Position numbers and translations under genes: made by a program. Shown here in pieces: positions 18,133 through 27,891 of a stretch of 30,533 nt of DNA. The stretch is from NCBI GenBank assembly GCA_029258015.1, contig JARHZT010000070.1:1-30533 (forward strand), given 5' to 3'. The notes below the pieces were generated by a model. It had not been told where the DNA came from. It made no database searches and saw only the letters and a list, made by a program, of their open reading frames with translations. The DNA comes from Malacoplasma sp. Lineage in GTDB: Bacteria; Bacillota_I; Bacilli_A; Mycoplasmatales; Mycoplasmoidaceae. Within the stretch, counting starts at the first letter, position 1, and the number at the start of each line of letters is the position of its first letter.

Positions 18133-19030
18133 TAGTGAAGATTTTGGGTTGATAGAAGATCAACTTGCACAAGAAACATATGATGATCTTATTGAATTAA
18201 AAAAAGATGAATATGATTCAATAATTTTATCAATAGGTCAAATGAATATTTTTTCTTATAATGATTCAAAAAAAATATATTGTATTAAGGATATGGATAA
18301 GATATTTTCCTCAAAAATAGATAAAAAAATTGAATCATTTTTACAACACTTTATAGAATTAGAAATTGATGCAATTTTTATTTCTGAAATTAAAACTGTT
18401 CATAAAAGTTTTGAAGAATTATTTAATAAGAACATAATAAGTATAAAAAAATTGAATAGACTTACAATCAAACAGTATATAAAAAAGATATCTAAAGATT
18501 TAAACCTAAAAAATGAAATAGTCGATTTTTTAGCTAATAAACTTCCATTAAATTCATTAAATATAAAATCAGAAATCAATAAAATTTCTTTATTGAAAAA
18601 CAACGATATAAACATTGAATCAATAAGTAAATTAATAAATCAAGACAATAATGAAAATGTATTTAATTTGATTAACTATTTTTTAGAAAAGAATACTGAA
18701 AAAGTTATATACATGATAAATTATTTTGAATTAATAAAAGTAGATTTTTTTGAAATTTTTAATATCATGATTTCTCAAATTTTTAGTTTAAAACTTTACT
18801 TAATACATTATGAAAAATATAATGATATTAATAAAATGTTGTCAGATTTTAATTTGCAACTTTTTCAAATAAAGGATCAAATAAAAATCATAAAAAATAG
18901 AAATTTATCATTCATAAACAAACTATTGAATGATTTGTTGACATTAAATGTAAATTTTATGAATAATAAAAAAAATTTAGAAATTGAATTAAAATTATTA
19001 TTAATTAATGGAGATGAGTATGGATTATAA
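18116..19030 (+). CDS. holA: DNA polymerase III delta subunit
   Basis: HolA opens the sliding clamp as part of the clamp loader. The 304-aa product is a divergent delta: a degenerate N-terminal AAA+ like domain (with IDAIFISEIKTVHKSFEELFNK and LNRLTIKQYIKKISKDL in the positions of the family), a lid region IKSEINKISLL, and the typical C-terminal collar pattern (NVFNLINYFLEKNTEKVIYMINYFELIKVDFFEIFNIMISQIFSLKLYL). Assignment rests on this pattern and on its place just after a comEC-like gene; comEC and holA are neighbours in many Firmicutes and, as I recall, in M. genitalium. It has no Shine-Dalgarno sequence and starts within the end of the preceding gene, so it is probably translationally coupled. 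Confidence 0.8.
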   Translation: MIKIINSEDFGLIEDQLAQETYDDLIELKKDEYDSIILSIGQMNIFSYNDSKKIYCIKDMDKIFSSKIDKKIESFLQHFIELEIDAIFISEIKTVHKSFEELFNKNIISIKKLNRLTIKQYIKKISKDLNLKNEIVDFLANKLPLNSLNIKSEINKISLLKNNDINIESISKLINQDNNENVFNLINYFLEKNTEKVIYMINYFELIKVDFFEIFNIMISQIFSLKLYLIHYEKYNDINKMLSDFNLQLFQIKDQIKIIKNRNLSFINKLLNDLLTLNVNFMNNKKNLEIELKLLLINGDEYGL

Positions 19031-20204
19031 AGATTTACAAATAATTTACAATCAAAACTCAAAAAATCTAGAATTATTATTGAACAACAATAGTTTTATA
19101 TTGCTATGTAAAGAAAATAGTTCTCTTTCTAGTGTTGTTTTAAATCAAATTTCTATTATAAATTATTTAGAAACAGAAATGATGAATGCTAATAATGAGG
19201 ATTTCGATAAAAATAAGGAGTTAGGTAATTTTCAAAAGAGTGATTTCTTATTTAAAATATATAAAGAAAAAATAAATAATGTTGAATCTTTAAAAAAACA
19301 AAATTTTAAAAAGATGGAAGAAATAAAAGATGCATTGAACTATTTAGAAATATTCTTAAGAAACACATATAAAAAAGACATAAATTCATTTTTATACCAA
19401 AATTCTGGAACAAAAACATCTACTACAGAAAAAGTAAAAGCAGAAAAAATGAATTCAAATACATATTCAAACAACACAACTGGGAATAATTTTTTTAATC
19501 AAAACCCATTTGGTGCAGGATTCAACCAATCTTCAGATGACTTAGGTTCATATAAAGAAAGTTATATTTATTCAGCAGCTCAACAAAAATTAAACAAAGA
19601 TATATTAACAGGTACATTTTATAAATATAAAACAAAACCTAAATCCATAATATTGATGAAAAAAATAATAGGATCATTGTTTACTATTATAGCTTTAATT
19701 GGAATAATATCTGTTATTTTGACTTGATTATATAGAGATTTAAAAATTCCAAATCCAAATAATAAAAACGAACAAGTTGAGTTGTATGCAAGCACATCAC
19801 TAACATTCGAAACTATAAATACAATGTTTTATACCGCCATCTATGTGTGGGTCATAAAAAAATTATTTCAGAATGAAAAAAATGAAAATTTTAAATATAC
19901 ATTACCAAAAATGTTGCTAGTTATGTTCACAATACTTTTTTCTCTTCAATTGATATATTCGATTAATTTCTTTGCAAGATTTGGTTTTAATTTAATAAAT
20001 GAAATGAAAAACATACCAACTAATGAGGCATGAAAAATATCAACTTATCAAGCCAATGTTTATTTAATGATAATACAAAGTTGTACGTCATTTATTATTA
20101 TCATATCTGTAGCAATAGCATTGTATTTATCACCAAAAATTGATTTAGAAAGAATAAATGAAAAACTTAGACAATATTCTGAAGAAATAAGAGCTCAAAT
20201 ATAA
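19020..20204 (+). CDS. Unknown multi-pass membrane protein with Asn-rich linker
   Basis: This 394-aa protein is not recognised. The start is ATG 19020, chosen over in-frame ATGs at 19008 and 19014 because GGAG (19010-19013) then stands 6 bases upstream; it overlaps holA by 11 bases. The N-terminal 130 residues are soluble and helical with coiled-coil character (NNVESLKKQNFKKMEEIKDALNYLEIFL). Next comes a low-complexity Asn/Ser/Thr/Gly stretch (about 145-175, NTYSNNTTGNNFFNQNPFGAGFNQSS), then about four membrane spans (roughly 212-236, 262-281, 295-320, 350-373) and a short charged tail. A soluble cytoplasmic head, a flexible linker and a membrane domain is the simplest reading. As I recall, M. 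genitalium also has an uncharacterised gene after holA, so this may be a conserved mollicute protein. The next gene starts 2 bases after its stop. Confidence 0.78.
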
Positions 20205-20206
20205 AA

Positions 20207-21109
20207 ATGATTAATAATATTCAAGCAAAAAAAAGAAACTTATTTATAAGTTTCTTTTTCCCATTATATCCTATTAAAGTTTTTCAAAATACAGCATCAA
20301 TTTTAATATTGTCTATACTTATATCACTTAGAATTATTCTTCAGTTTTTTACAATACACATTCCAATACTAAGTTTTTCTATATCGATTTCATGAACTCC
20401 ATTAATGATTATTGGATGAATATATGGTCCCGTTTTTGGGATAATTTCAGGAATTATAACAGATACTATATCGTTTCTTATCAAACCAGCAGTTTGGTTT
20501 TGGATGTTTGCAATACAAGAACCATTAGTTGGCTTTTTTGCAGGAGTATTTGGATTTATTTATAGAGAAAGAAAAGAAAGAAATACAAATAGCAAGATAG
20601 ATTTTTGGTTATTACAAGCATTCTTATTAGTATTTTTTGTCATAACATGTATAGGTTTGATTTATTTTAATGAAAACTTTTCATATGAAGGGAAGTTAAG
20701 CAATCTAGAATACTTCATTGTAAATAATATGAAATGAATTGTTATAGTTTCATTTTCTTTTTTCTTAATAGCAACAGAATTAACAATTTGAATAATTATG
20801 AAAAAACAAAAAGAAAAAGGAAGAATAGTTTATTGAATTATTTGTATGACGTGCTTCATGTCTATCTTCTTTTCTTTTTTTATGGGTACAATTTCAGCAA
20901 ATGAATATTATAAATATTTACACGGAAGAGATTCACCAAACTTTGTAAAATATGGAATTATGTTTTATTTGATACCAAGAACAATTAAAGAGTCATTTAA
21001 AGCACCAGTTCAAATGATTTTTCTTCTTTTAATAATCCCAATAGCTAACGAAGCAACAAGACAAATACTAAAAAACACACAACTACAATGAAAAAACAAG
21101 GCTTCATAG
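20207..21109 (+). CDS. ECF transporter S component, FolT-like
   Basis: Energy-coupling factor S components bind a vitamin or other micronutrient in the membrane and share a common EcfA/A'/T energising module. The 300-aa product has about six spans and the S-component signature in the first third: SILISLRIILQFFTIHIPILSFSIS, then WTPLMIIGWIYGPVFGIISGIITDTISFLIKP, where the GPVxGIIxGxxxDxxxFL block is typical of the folate-family S components. The middle segment (residues about 115-150) is hydrophilic and the protein is longer than most S components (170-220 aa), so substrate assignment is unsafe. No EcfA or EcfT gene is in the window. The start ATG is 2 bases after the preceding stop. The TAG stop lies in the loop of the terminator. 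Confidence 0.78.
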
Positions 21110-21120
21110 CCTTGTTTTTT
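21091..21120. terminator. Bidirectional terminator between ECF S component and rpsT
   Basis: A perfect 12-bp stem, AAAAAACAAGGC with GCCTTGTTTTTT, surrounds the loop TTCATA, with a T run on one side and an A run on the other. It can end transcription from both the plus-strand transporter gene (whose TAG is in the loop) and the convergent rpsT. Confidence 0.88.
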
Positions 21121-21149
21121 ATTAGAGTGTTAACAATTGTTGAAGAAAT

Positions 21150-21491
21150 CTATTTCTTTGCTTTTTTAGTAGCAACTTTTTTAGTACCCTTTTTTGCAGT
21201 AGATGTAGATGTTTTTCTAACTGTTTTTTTAACAGTTTTTTCTTCTGCTGCACTAGCTTTTTTTACAAAAATAGATAATCTACTTTTTAATCTATCAGCT
21301 TTATTTTGTTTAATAATGCCTTTTGATAGTGCTGAATCAATATAAGAGAAAGCTATAGCTAAATCTTTTTGATCTTTTGATTTTTGAGCTTTCTTTATGA
21401 ATGTTTTCATAGTAGAAAGTTGTGAATGTACTAAAAGGTTTCTTTCTTTACTTTGTAAATTTCTTTTGATATTTGACTGTATATTTGCCAT
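21150..21491 (-). CDS. rpsT: 30S ribosomal protein S20, Lys-rich C-terminal extension
   Basis: S20 binds 16S rRNA helices at the base of the 30S subunit early in assembly. The 113-aa product has the S20 start MANIQSNIKRNLQSKERNLLVHSQLSTMKTFIKKA and the helical continuation AFSYIDSALSKGIIKQNKADRLKSRLSIFVKKA. The remaining 30 or so residues (EEKTVKKTVRKTSTSTAKKGTKKVATKKAKK region) are a Lys/Thr/Ala tail beyond the usual 85-90 aa. AGAGG lies just before the ATG. It is a single minus-strand gene, convergent with the ECF S component and divergent from the gene at 21578. Confidence 0.92.
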   Translation of the reverse strand: MANIQSNIKRNLQSKERNLLVHSQLSTMKTFIKKAQKSKDQKDLAIAFSYIDSALSKGIIKQNKADRLKSRLSIFVKKASAAEEKTVKKTVRKTSTSTAKKGTKKVATKKAKK

Positions 21492-21494
21492 ATT

Positions 21495-21524
21495 TTGCCT
21501 CTAAATATATTAACACTATATAAT
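21495..21524 (+). promoter_or_regulatory. Candidate promoter for the 21578 gene (divergent gap)
   Basis: TTGCCT (21495-21500), an 18-base spacer and TATAAT (21519-21524) lie in the 86-base gap between rpsT and the next plus-strand gene. The same AT-rich stretch read on the minus strand offers TATTAT and TATATT boxes for rpsT, so two divergent promoters probably overlap here. Confidence 0.4.
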
Positions 21525-21577
21525 ATAATAAAATATAAAGTAAAATTTTATATATTTTTTTAAGTATTGGAAGAAAA

Positions 21578-22357
21578 ATGGAAAGTTTATATTCGTTGTT
21601 AATAATAATTTTACCTATCGGCTTATTGCTGTGATGGATGAAGAAAAAAAAGGATGGAACATCTGGTGTTGGTCAAATCAAAAAAAGACATGAAGGTGAT
21701 GAAGTTTGAAAAACAATCAAAGACTTTTTGAAGTCTAATGATGAAAAAGGAAAAGAAATTGTTGAATCATATGTTGCTAAAAGACCTGATCCCTTTGCTA
21801 TAAACAAATCTTTACCAAAAGAAGAACAAAAAAAACAAAAGATAGAAATAGAGAAATTAAAAAAAGAAGAAAAAGAAAAAAAACTTAAGTTAAAAAAAGA
21901 GGGAAAAAAATACATTAAAGACAAACCAAGAGAATTGTATGTTGTTTTATTTGTTACAAGAAACCCAAAAACTAAAGTTGAAGATAAAGCAAGAGCTATT
22001 GAATGTGAAGTTAAAAATGTAAGAAGACAAGGATCTACATCTAAAAAAGATTTTGAAAAAAAGATAATAATTTTAGGTGAAAGAAACTATGAAAAAGAAA
22101 GTGAATGAATTTTACCTATTAAGAATGCTGAAGAAATAAAAATAAAAAAAGAATACGAAAAACAGCAAAAAAGAAAAAAGAATAACCCAATAAATATTAT
22201 TAAAAATAAAAGAAAAGAAAGCATAGAAAAAGATCCAGTAAAATTAGAAAAATACAATAAAAAGATGAAACTAAAAAAACAAAAAAAATTAGAAAAAGAA
22301 ATTAGGGAAAAAGCAAAATGAGACAAGAAGGAGAAAGTTGCAAAAGTAAAAAAATAG
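21578..22357 (+). CDS. Lys-rich membrane-anchored protein, probably a mollicute-specific family
   Basis: The 259-aa protein begins with one hydrophobic segment (residues 1-18, MESLYSLLIIILPIGLLLWW, both Trp including TGA codons) followed by a strongly basic stretch, which predicts a short N-terminal anchor with a cytoplasmic body. A globular part follows (VGQIKKRHEGDEVWKTIKDFLKSND...KEIVESYVAKRPDPFAIN; later RELYVVLFVTRNPKTKVEDKARAIECEVK), split by a highly charged Lys/Glu helix (about 90-115), and the C-terminus is again Lys-rich. It resembles an uncharacterised mycoplasma family (I think DUF5385, not verified). Start ATG 21578 has GGAAG upstream. Its last 40 bases overlap fmt. Confidence 0.75.
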
Positions 22358-23274
22358 TATTTATGGGGACACCAGAAATATCAACTTTTGCACTAAAAGC
22401 ACTTATAGATAAAGGATATGATATAGTAGCAATAGTAACTCAACCAGACAAACCTTCTGGAAGAAAGAAAACTGTTGTATTTTCTGATGTAAAAAAATTC
22501 GCTATTGAAAAAAACATTACTTATTATCAACCAGAAAAAATTTCACTAATTAAAGATGAGTTAACAAAACTAAACCCATATGCATTTATCACATGTGCAT
22601 ATGGTCAGTTTATACCAGATAGCATATTGTCTATTCCTACATTTGGTTGTGTAAATGTTCATGCATCGTTATTACCTAAATACAGAGGCGGCGCTCCAAT
22701 TCATTGAGCAATAATTAATGGCGAGACAGAAACAGGTATAACATTAATGCAAACAATCAAACAAATGGATGCAGGTTTAATGTACTCTGATAGAAAAATA
22801 AAAATAGATGATAGCGACACAACAACAACGTTGTTTAAAAAAATGAATAAGTTAGTTTATGAAATTGTATTTGAAGACATAGAGAAAATATTAAATAAAG
22901 ATATTGTTGGCATTCCACAAGATGAATCAAAAGTATCCTATGCTTTTAACATAAAAAAAGAACAAGAAAAAGTAGATTTTAACAAACCATCATTAGTTAT
23001 TAGAAATTTGATTAGAGGACTTTCGGATCAACCAGGTGCTTATTGTTTATTAAATGATAAGAAAATAAAAATATTCAACATAGATATATTGGATGAAGTT
23101 TCTAAGGGTAACCCTGGAACAATAATTGATGCAAACAAAAAAGGATTAATAGTATCTACAACAGATAAAAACATACTTATTAAAGAAATTCAGCTTGAAG
23201 GGAAAAAAAGAATGTTTTTTAAAGATATTTTAAATGGAAATCACCCCTTCTTAAAAGGACAGATATTAAATTAA
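22318..23274 (+). CDS. fmt: Methionyl-tRNA formyltransferase
   Basis: Fmt formylates Met on initiator tRNA using 10-formyl-tetrahydrofolate. The 318-aa product has the substrate-binding start KIVFMGTPEISTFALKALI, the catalytic motif NVHASLLPKYRGGAPIHW (Asn113, His115) with Asp151 in QMDAG, and a C-terminal OB-like tRNA-binding domain from about residue 205 (KVDFNKPSLVIRNLIRGLSDQPGAY). The start codon is uncertain: ATG 22318, with AGGG about 10 bases upstream, adds roughly 10 residues before the usual KIVFMGTPE start. The gene overlaps the preceding gene by 40 bases in another frame. It shows that this organism probably initiates with formyl-Met, which not all mycoplasmas do. lepA follows after 31 bases. 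Confidence 0.94.
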
Positions 23275-23305
23275 CAAATATAAAAAAAGATAATTTAGGT
23301 GTATT

Positions 23306-25105
23306 ATGGACAAAAAAAACATTAGAAATTTTAGTATTATAGCTCATATTGATCATGGAAAATCAACACTATCAGATAGAATTATTGAATTCACAAATAC
23401 TCTTTCTAAAAGAGAAATGAAAAATCAAATTTTAGATTCTATGGATATAGAAAGAGAAAGAGGGATAACAATAAAATTAAATGCTGTCCAAATAAAATAC
23501 ATATCTAAAAATAATGTAGAATACTATTTTCACTTAATAGATACACCAGGTCATGTTGATTTCACATATGAAGTTTCAAGAAGTTTAGCTGCATGTGAAG
23601 GAGCTTTATTGGTTGTTGATGCAACTCAAGGTGTTGAGGCACAAACACTATCAAACGTTTATTTGGCATTGGAAAACAACTTGGAAATAATACCAGTTAT
23701 AAATAAAATTGACTTGCCTTCTGCAGATGTTGATAGAGTAAAAAATCAGATTGAAGAAATAATTGGGTTAGATTGCAGTGATGCACCATTAGTTTCTGCA
23801 AAAACAGGTTTGAATATAGACAAAATTATGGAGGCAATTATAACAAAAATTCCTCCCCCATCAGACTCTTGTGATGACAAACCACTTCAAGCATTAATAT
23901 TCGATTCATATTATGATGCATATAAAGGTGCTGTTTGTTTAATAAGAATAAAAAACGGAAAAATAAAAATTGGTGACAAAATTCAATTCATGTCTAACAA
24001 AGAATCTTTTATAGTAACTGCCCTTGGTGTTAATACTCCAAAAATTGTAAATAAAAATGAGCTTGTGTCTGGTGAAGTAGGATGAGTAGCTGCTTCAATT
24101 AAAGATATTAAATCAATTAATGTTGGGGACACAATAACTTTACATGACAACCCTGCTGAAACGTCACTACCTGGTTATAAAAAAATATTACCAATGGTTT
24201 ATTGTGGTTTATATCCTATTGATAGTACTCAATATGAACTATTCAAAGAAGCATTAGAAAAAATATGTTTATCTGATTCTTCTTTAACATATGAATATGA
24301 AACATCACAAGCCTTAGGATTTGGTATAAGATGTGGTTTTTTAGGTTTATTACATATGGATGTAATAAGGGAAAGACTTGAAAGAGAATTTAATATTTTA
24401 CTAATAACAACAACACCTTCTGTTGTTTATAAAATCATAATGAATGATAATAAGATTTTGGAGATTGATTCAGCTGCAAAACTTCCAGATAAAACATATT
24501 ACAAAGAGATACATGAACCATTTGTTTTAGCAAAAATAATAGTGCCACAAGATTATTTAGGTAATGTTATGGAACTATGCCAAAACTATCGTGGAGAGTA
24601 CATAGATTTAGAAAATATTGATTTAACAAGAAGAAAAGTAGTGTATTCAATGCCTTTAGCAGAAATTATGTATAGTTTTTTTGATAAATTGAAATCATGT
24701 TCTAAAGGATATGCTACACTTGATTATGAAATAACAGATTATAGAAAACAAGATTTAGTAAAAGTGGATATATTACTTAATGGTAACAAAGTAGATGCTT
24801 TGTCTACTATAATGCATAGAGATTTTGCTTCTGAAAGATCAAGAAAGGTTTGCCTAAAACTAAAAGAACACATTCCAAAACATCAGTTTGAAGTACCAAT
24901 TCAAGCAGCAATTGGTGGCAAGATAATTGCTAGAGAAACAGTTCAAGCTATGAGAAAAAATGTATTGGCAAAATGTTATGGTGGTGACATCACTAGAAAG
25001 AAAAAACTTTTAGAGCAACAAAAAGAAGGAAAGAAGAGATTGAAAGCAATAGGTAATGTATCAATTCCGCATGATACTTTTGTTAAAATACTTTCTGAAG
25101 ATTAG
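23306..25105 (+). CDS. lepA: Elongation factor 4 (LepA)
   Basis: LepA is a translational GTPase related to EF-G that acts on stalled or initiating ribosomes. The 599-aa product is of normal length, with the P-loop AHIDHGKST (13-21), RGITIKLNAVQI (G2), DTPGHVDF (G3), NKIDLP (G4) and SAKTG (G5). The LepA-specific part follows (MVYCGLYPIDSTQYELFKEALEKICLSD, GFGIRCGFLGLLHMDVIRERLEREF) and then the unique C-terminal domain (QAAIGGKIIARETVQAMRKNVLAKCYGGDITRKKKLLEQQKEGKKRLKAIGNVSIPHDTFVKIL). One Trp (GEVGWVAA) is TGA at 24083-24085. AGGTG lies before the ATG. It probably ends the 21578-fmt-lepA unit. Confidence 0.97.
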
Positions 25106-25124
25106 CAAACTTTAATTATAACTT

Positions 25125-25155
25125 AAAATATTAAAAAAATTTAATGTTTTTAATA
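25125..25155 (+). terminator. Weak AT-only terminator-like hairpin after lepA
   Basis: AAAATATTAAA (25125-25135) pairs with TTTAATGTTTT (25140-25150), 11 bp with one G-U pair, followed by a short T-rich stretch. The all-AU stem makes function uncertain. Confidence 0.35.
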
Positions 25156-25162
25156 ATTTGAA

Positions 25163-25191
25163 TTGTTTTTTCCGATTATTAAAGTTATAAT
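25163..25191 (+). promoter_or_regulatory. Promoter of the tail-fibre-motif/RavA/ViaA operon
   Basis: TTGTTT (25163-25168), a 17-base spacer and TATAAT (25186-25191) form a good vegetative promoter in the 140-base gap after lepA. Transcription would start near 25198, leaving a leader of about 48 nucleotides before the ATG at 25246. Confidence 0.75.
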
Positions 25192-25245
25192 AAAAAATGT
25201 ATTTGCGATTTTTATACAAAAAAAGCAACAAAAAGGATATAGAAT

Positions 25246-26103
25246 ATGGCAGACGAAAAAGAATTAGACCAAAGAGATGAAGAAGTCGCTGTAGAAGAGA
25301 CAAAACCAACAGGGAATAAAGCTTCATTAGATGAGTCGCTTGATTTTGAATATGATAGTGATGAATTTAAGAAAAACTTGGATTTATACTCAAAAATTAT
25401 TAACAAAAGTGATGATATAGTAGCAACTATATATAAATTCATAAATAAGACGTTAGATCCACCAGCAAAAGCTGAAATTGATTTATATAGAAAATCAATT
25501 ATCATGGCTATGAAGAAAGGTAACCACAAGAAGTATGGATACCTTTACAAGGTTATAGCAAAAAACATCTATGACTATAAAGAATATGTTAAAGATGAAA
25601 ACCAAAAAGCTAATAATCAAATAATAATAAATCCAAACATTTTTGCAATTTCTTGAAATGATTTACAAGCAAATATACGTGATAAATTAAGAAACTCTGA
25701 TTCTGAAATGCTTTCACCAGAAAATTTAGAAAAAGCATACAAAACTGAGTTGGATAAAGTTAAAAAACTTTACAGCAAATTAAGAGATATGCAAGAAAAT
25801 GGTGTTGAAATACCTGCAGAAACTCTTGATATAACAAGAAGCACTATGTTGAAATTAACAGATTTAGTTAACATTTTTATGTTAGAAAATTTTGATGAAT
25901 TACAACCAATGATGCAAGAAATACAAGTTTTTGAAAAACACAAAGTATTTACTGAAAATGGTGAATGTTCAATCTTTATAGATGCAAACTATAAAAATAT
26001 AACAAACCTAGCTCCACCTAGAAAAGAAAGTGACGCAGCTACTAAAAAATATGTTGATGAACAAATAGAAAAGATTATGATGCAATTAAATGCACTTAAA
26101 TAA
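25246..26103 (+). CDS. Unknown acidic protein with phage-tail-fibre-like C-terminal motif
   Basis: This 285-aa protein has no family I can name. The N-terminus (about residues 1-45) is strongly acidic and probably disordered. The middle (45-235) is charged and mostly helical with no membrane span or signal peptide, so it should be cytoplasmic. The last 45 residues contain NITNLAPPRKESDAATKKYVDEQI (DAATKKYVDEQ at 263-273), which closely resembles the repeat I-NLA-P---DAATKKYVD found in tail fibre proteins of many phages, followed by a short helix. AAGGAT precedes the ATG. The gene is first in an operon with the RavA-like ATPase (19-base gap) and the ViaA-like protein, behind a good promoter. 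It may be a substrate or partner of that ATPase; this is inference from gene order. Confidence 0.8.
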
Positions 26104-26122
26104 TTTGATGGAAGGATAAAAT

Positions 26123-27844
26123 ATGCAAAACAATAAAATAAATTTGACTGCACAAGAACTTGAAAGAATCAAACTTGATGCTGAAGATACAAAACAAAAA
26201 GTTTTTAACGTTATTACAAAACTTACGCAAAATTTAGTTGAAAGAGAAGAAGTTCTAAAACTATCTTTTCTTTGTGCAATGGCAGGTGAATCTATTTTCA
26301 TGCTAGGTCCTCCAGGTATTGCAAAATCTCTTGTTTCTAGAAAAATTACAGATCTTTTCATTAATGCAACATCTTTTGAAGTCTTGATGAATAGATATAG
26401 TACGCCTGATGAAATATTTGGTCCTATTGATATTACTGAATTGAAAAAAGGGAAATATCTAAGAAAAACTGAAGGTTACTTACCAAGTTGTGAAATTGGG
26501 TTCTTAGATGAAATTTGAAAAGCTTCATCTTCTATTCAAAATGCTTTATTGATGATTATCAACGAAAAAATATTCATTAATGACGGAAGACCTACACGTG
26601 TTCCTTTAGCGCTGTTAATTGCTGCATCAAATGAGTTACCTGAAAGAAACAAAGGTCTAGAAGCCTTATGAGACCGTTTCATTATTAGAATGGATATGAA
26701 ACCTATTCAAGATGAAGAAAAATTCTTAGATTTATTTACTAATCCAGTAAACATTTTAGATGAACAAGAATTATTAGATTCAGATAAGTTTGAATTATCT
26801 GCTTTACAAAAAGTAGCTAAAAATACTCAATATGTTGAAATTCCAAAAAACATTAAGAGATATGTTTCACTTTTAAGAAAGAAAATTAATGCATTTAATG
26901 ATAAGGTAAGAGAAACTGAAGCTAATCCTAATGACTTTGATCTAATCTATGTTTCAGACCGTAAATGAAAAAAAATTGGTGCATTATTGAGAACTTCTGC
27001 ATACCTTAATGGTAGATTATACGTGGATGTAACTGATTGTTTTATATTACAAAATGTTATATGAAACAACACAACCCAAATTGCTGAAATAGAAAAAATG
27101 ATTAATGATTGTGCTGCATCAATTGAATATGGTATTGATGGTAGATATGCATATGCTGTTGAATCATTTAACAGAATTAGAGAAACAATTATTGATAACA
27201 TAGCAGTTCATGAGAAAAAAGCTAATGTAATCATAAAATCATACCGTAATAAACAAGGTGTTTACTACTACTTCATGGATGGTGAAAAGAACAAATACTT
27301 CTTTAAAAAAGATGATATTGACAACATTCCTAAAAATGAAAACTTTGAAGTTATGGATTGAATGATTAACTACTGTACAGCTGATGAATTCAAAACTAGT
27401 GTTGCTCCAACAAGAAGAGCATTAATTAAATATGATGGAACAAACTTCTTTGTTTACAAAGATGCTGATGAAAACGGTGAAAAAATTAAAATCTATACAA
27501 ACTTTGAAGAAAAAGAAGTTGATCACTATAGATTAGTAAGACCTACTGTTGACTTCATTAAAGATATTAAAAATACAGCTACAGCATTAATTAACAGAAT
27601 TAACCTAGATATTGATGGTTTAAAAATTCTTAGAGAGAAGAAATTTGAAGGTGTAACAGCTAACAATATCTTTGTTGAAAAGAAAGATTTAGGATTCTTG
27701 AAAAATGCTATTGAAGATTCAATTGAAAAACTTGAAGATATAGTAGATAAAACAAAAGATATGTTTGTTTACATCAAACTTATCAACTATGGATTTACAA
27801 CTAAAGATAAAGACAAAATTTTACCAAGTTTGATTTTAAAATAG
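26123..27844 (+). CDS. RavA-type MoxR AAA+ ATPase
   Basis: MoxR-family AAA+ ATPases work with VWA-domain partners as chaperone-like remodelers of protein complexes. The 573-aa product closely follows E. coli RavA: AMAGESIFMLGPPGIAKS (Walker A 62-69), LMNRYSTPDEIFGPIDI, Walker B FLDE (127-130) followed by IWKA, sensor 1 AASNELPE (Asn170), the arginine finger in LWDRF (Arg185), and YVSDRKWKK (278-284, sensor 2) in the lid. Trp residues of IWKA and LWDRF are TGA codons. The C-terminal 250 residues are longer than the RavA region that contains the LARA domain, and do not look alike by eye, so partner specificity probably differs. GGAAGGA precedes the ATG. The ViaA-like partner gene follows after 47 bases. 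Confidence 0.9.
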
Positions 27845-27891
27845 AAAAATTTAATTACTAACATTAATAGGGAAAAATAAAGGTATATATT

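Noticed and set aside
21088..21345. Plus-strand open frame of 85 codons after the ECF transporter gene
   Set aside because: It begins inside the terminator hairpin and runs antisense to rpsT; its Phe/Val-rich product is the complement of the Lys-rich S20 tail.
21673..22326. Two Phe/Ser-rich minus-strand frames at 21673-21924 and 22087-22326
   Set aside because: They are complements of Lys/Glu-rich coding sequence of the 21578 gene; apparent membrane spans are an artefact of reading AAA/GAA runs backwards.
25106..25245. Small RNA gene or riboswitch in the gap after lepA
   Set aside because: The gap holds only an AU-only hairpin and a promoter; there is no conserved-looking structured domain that I can recognise.
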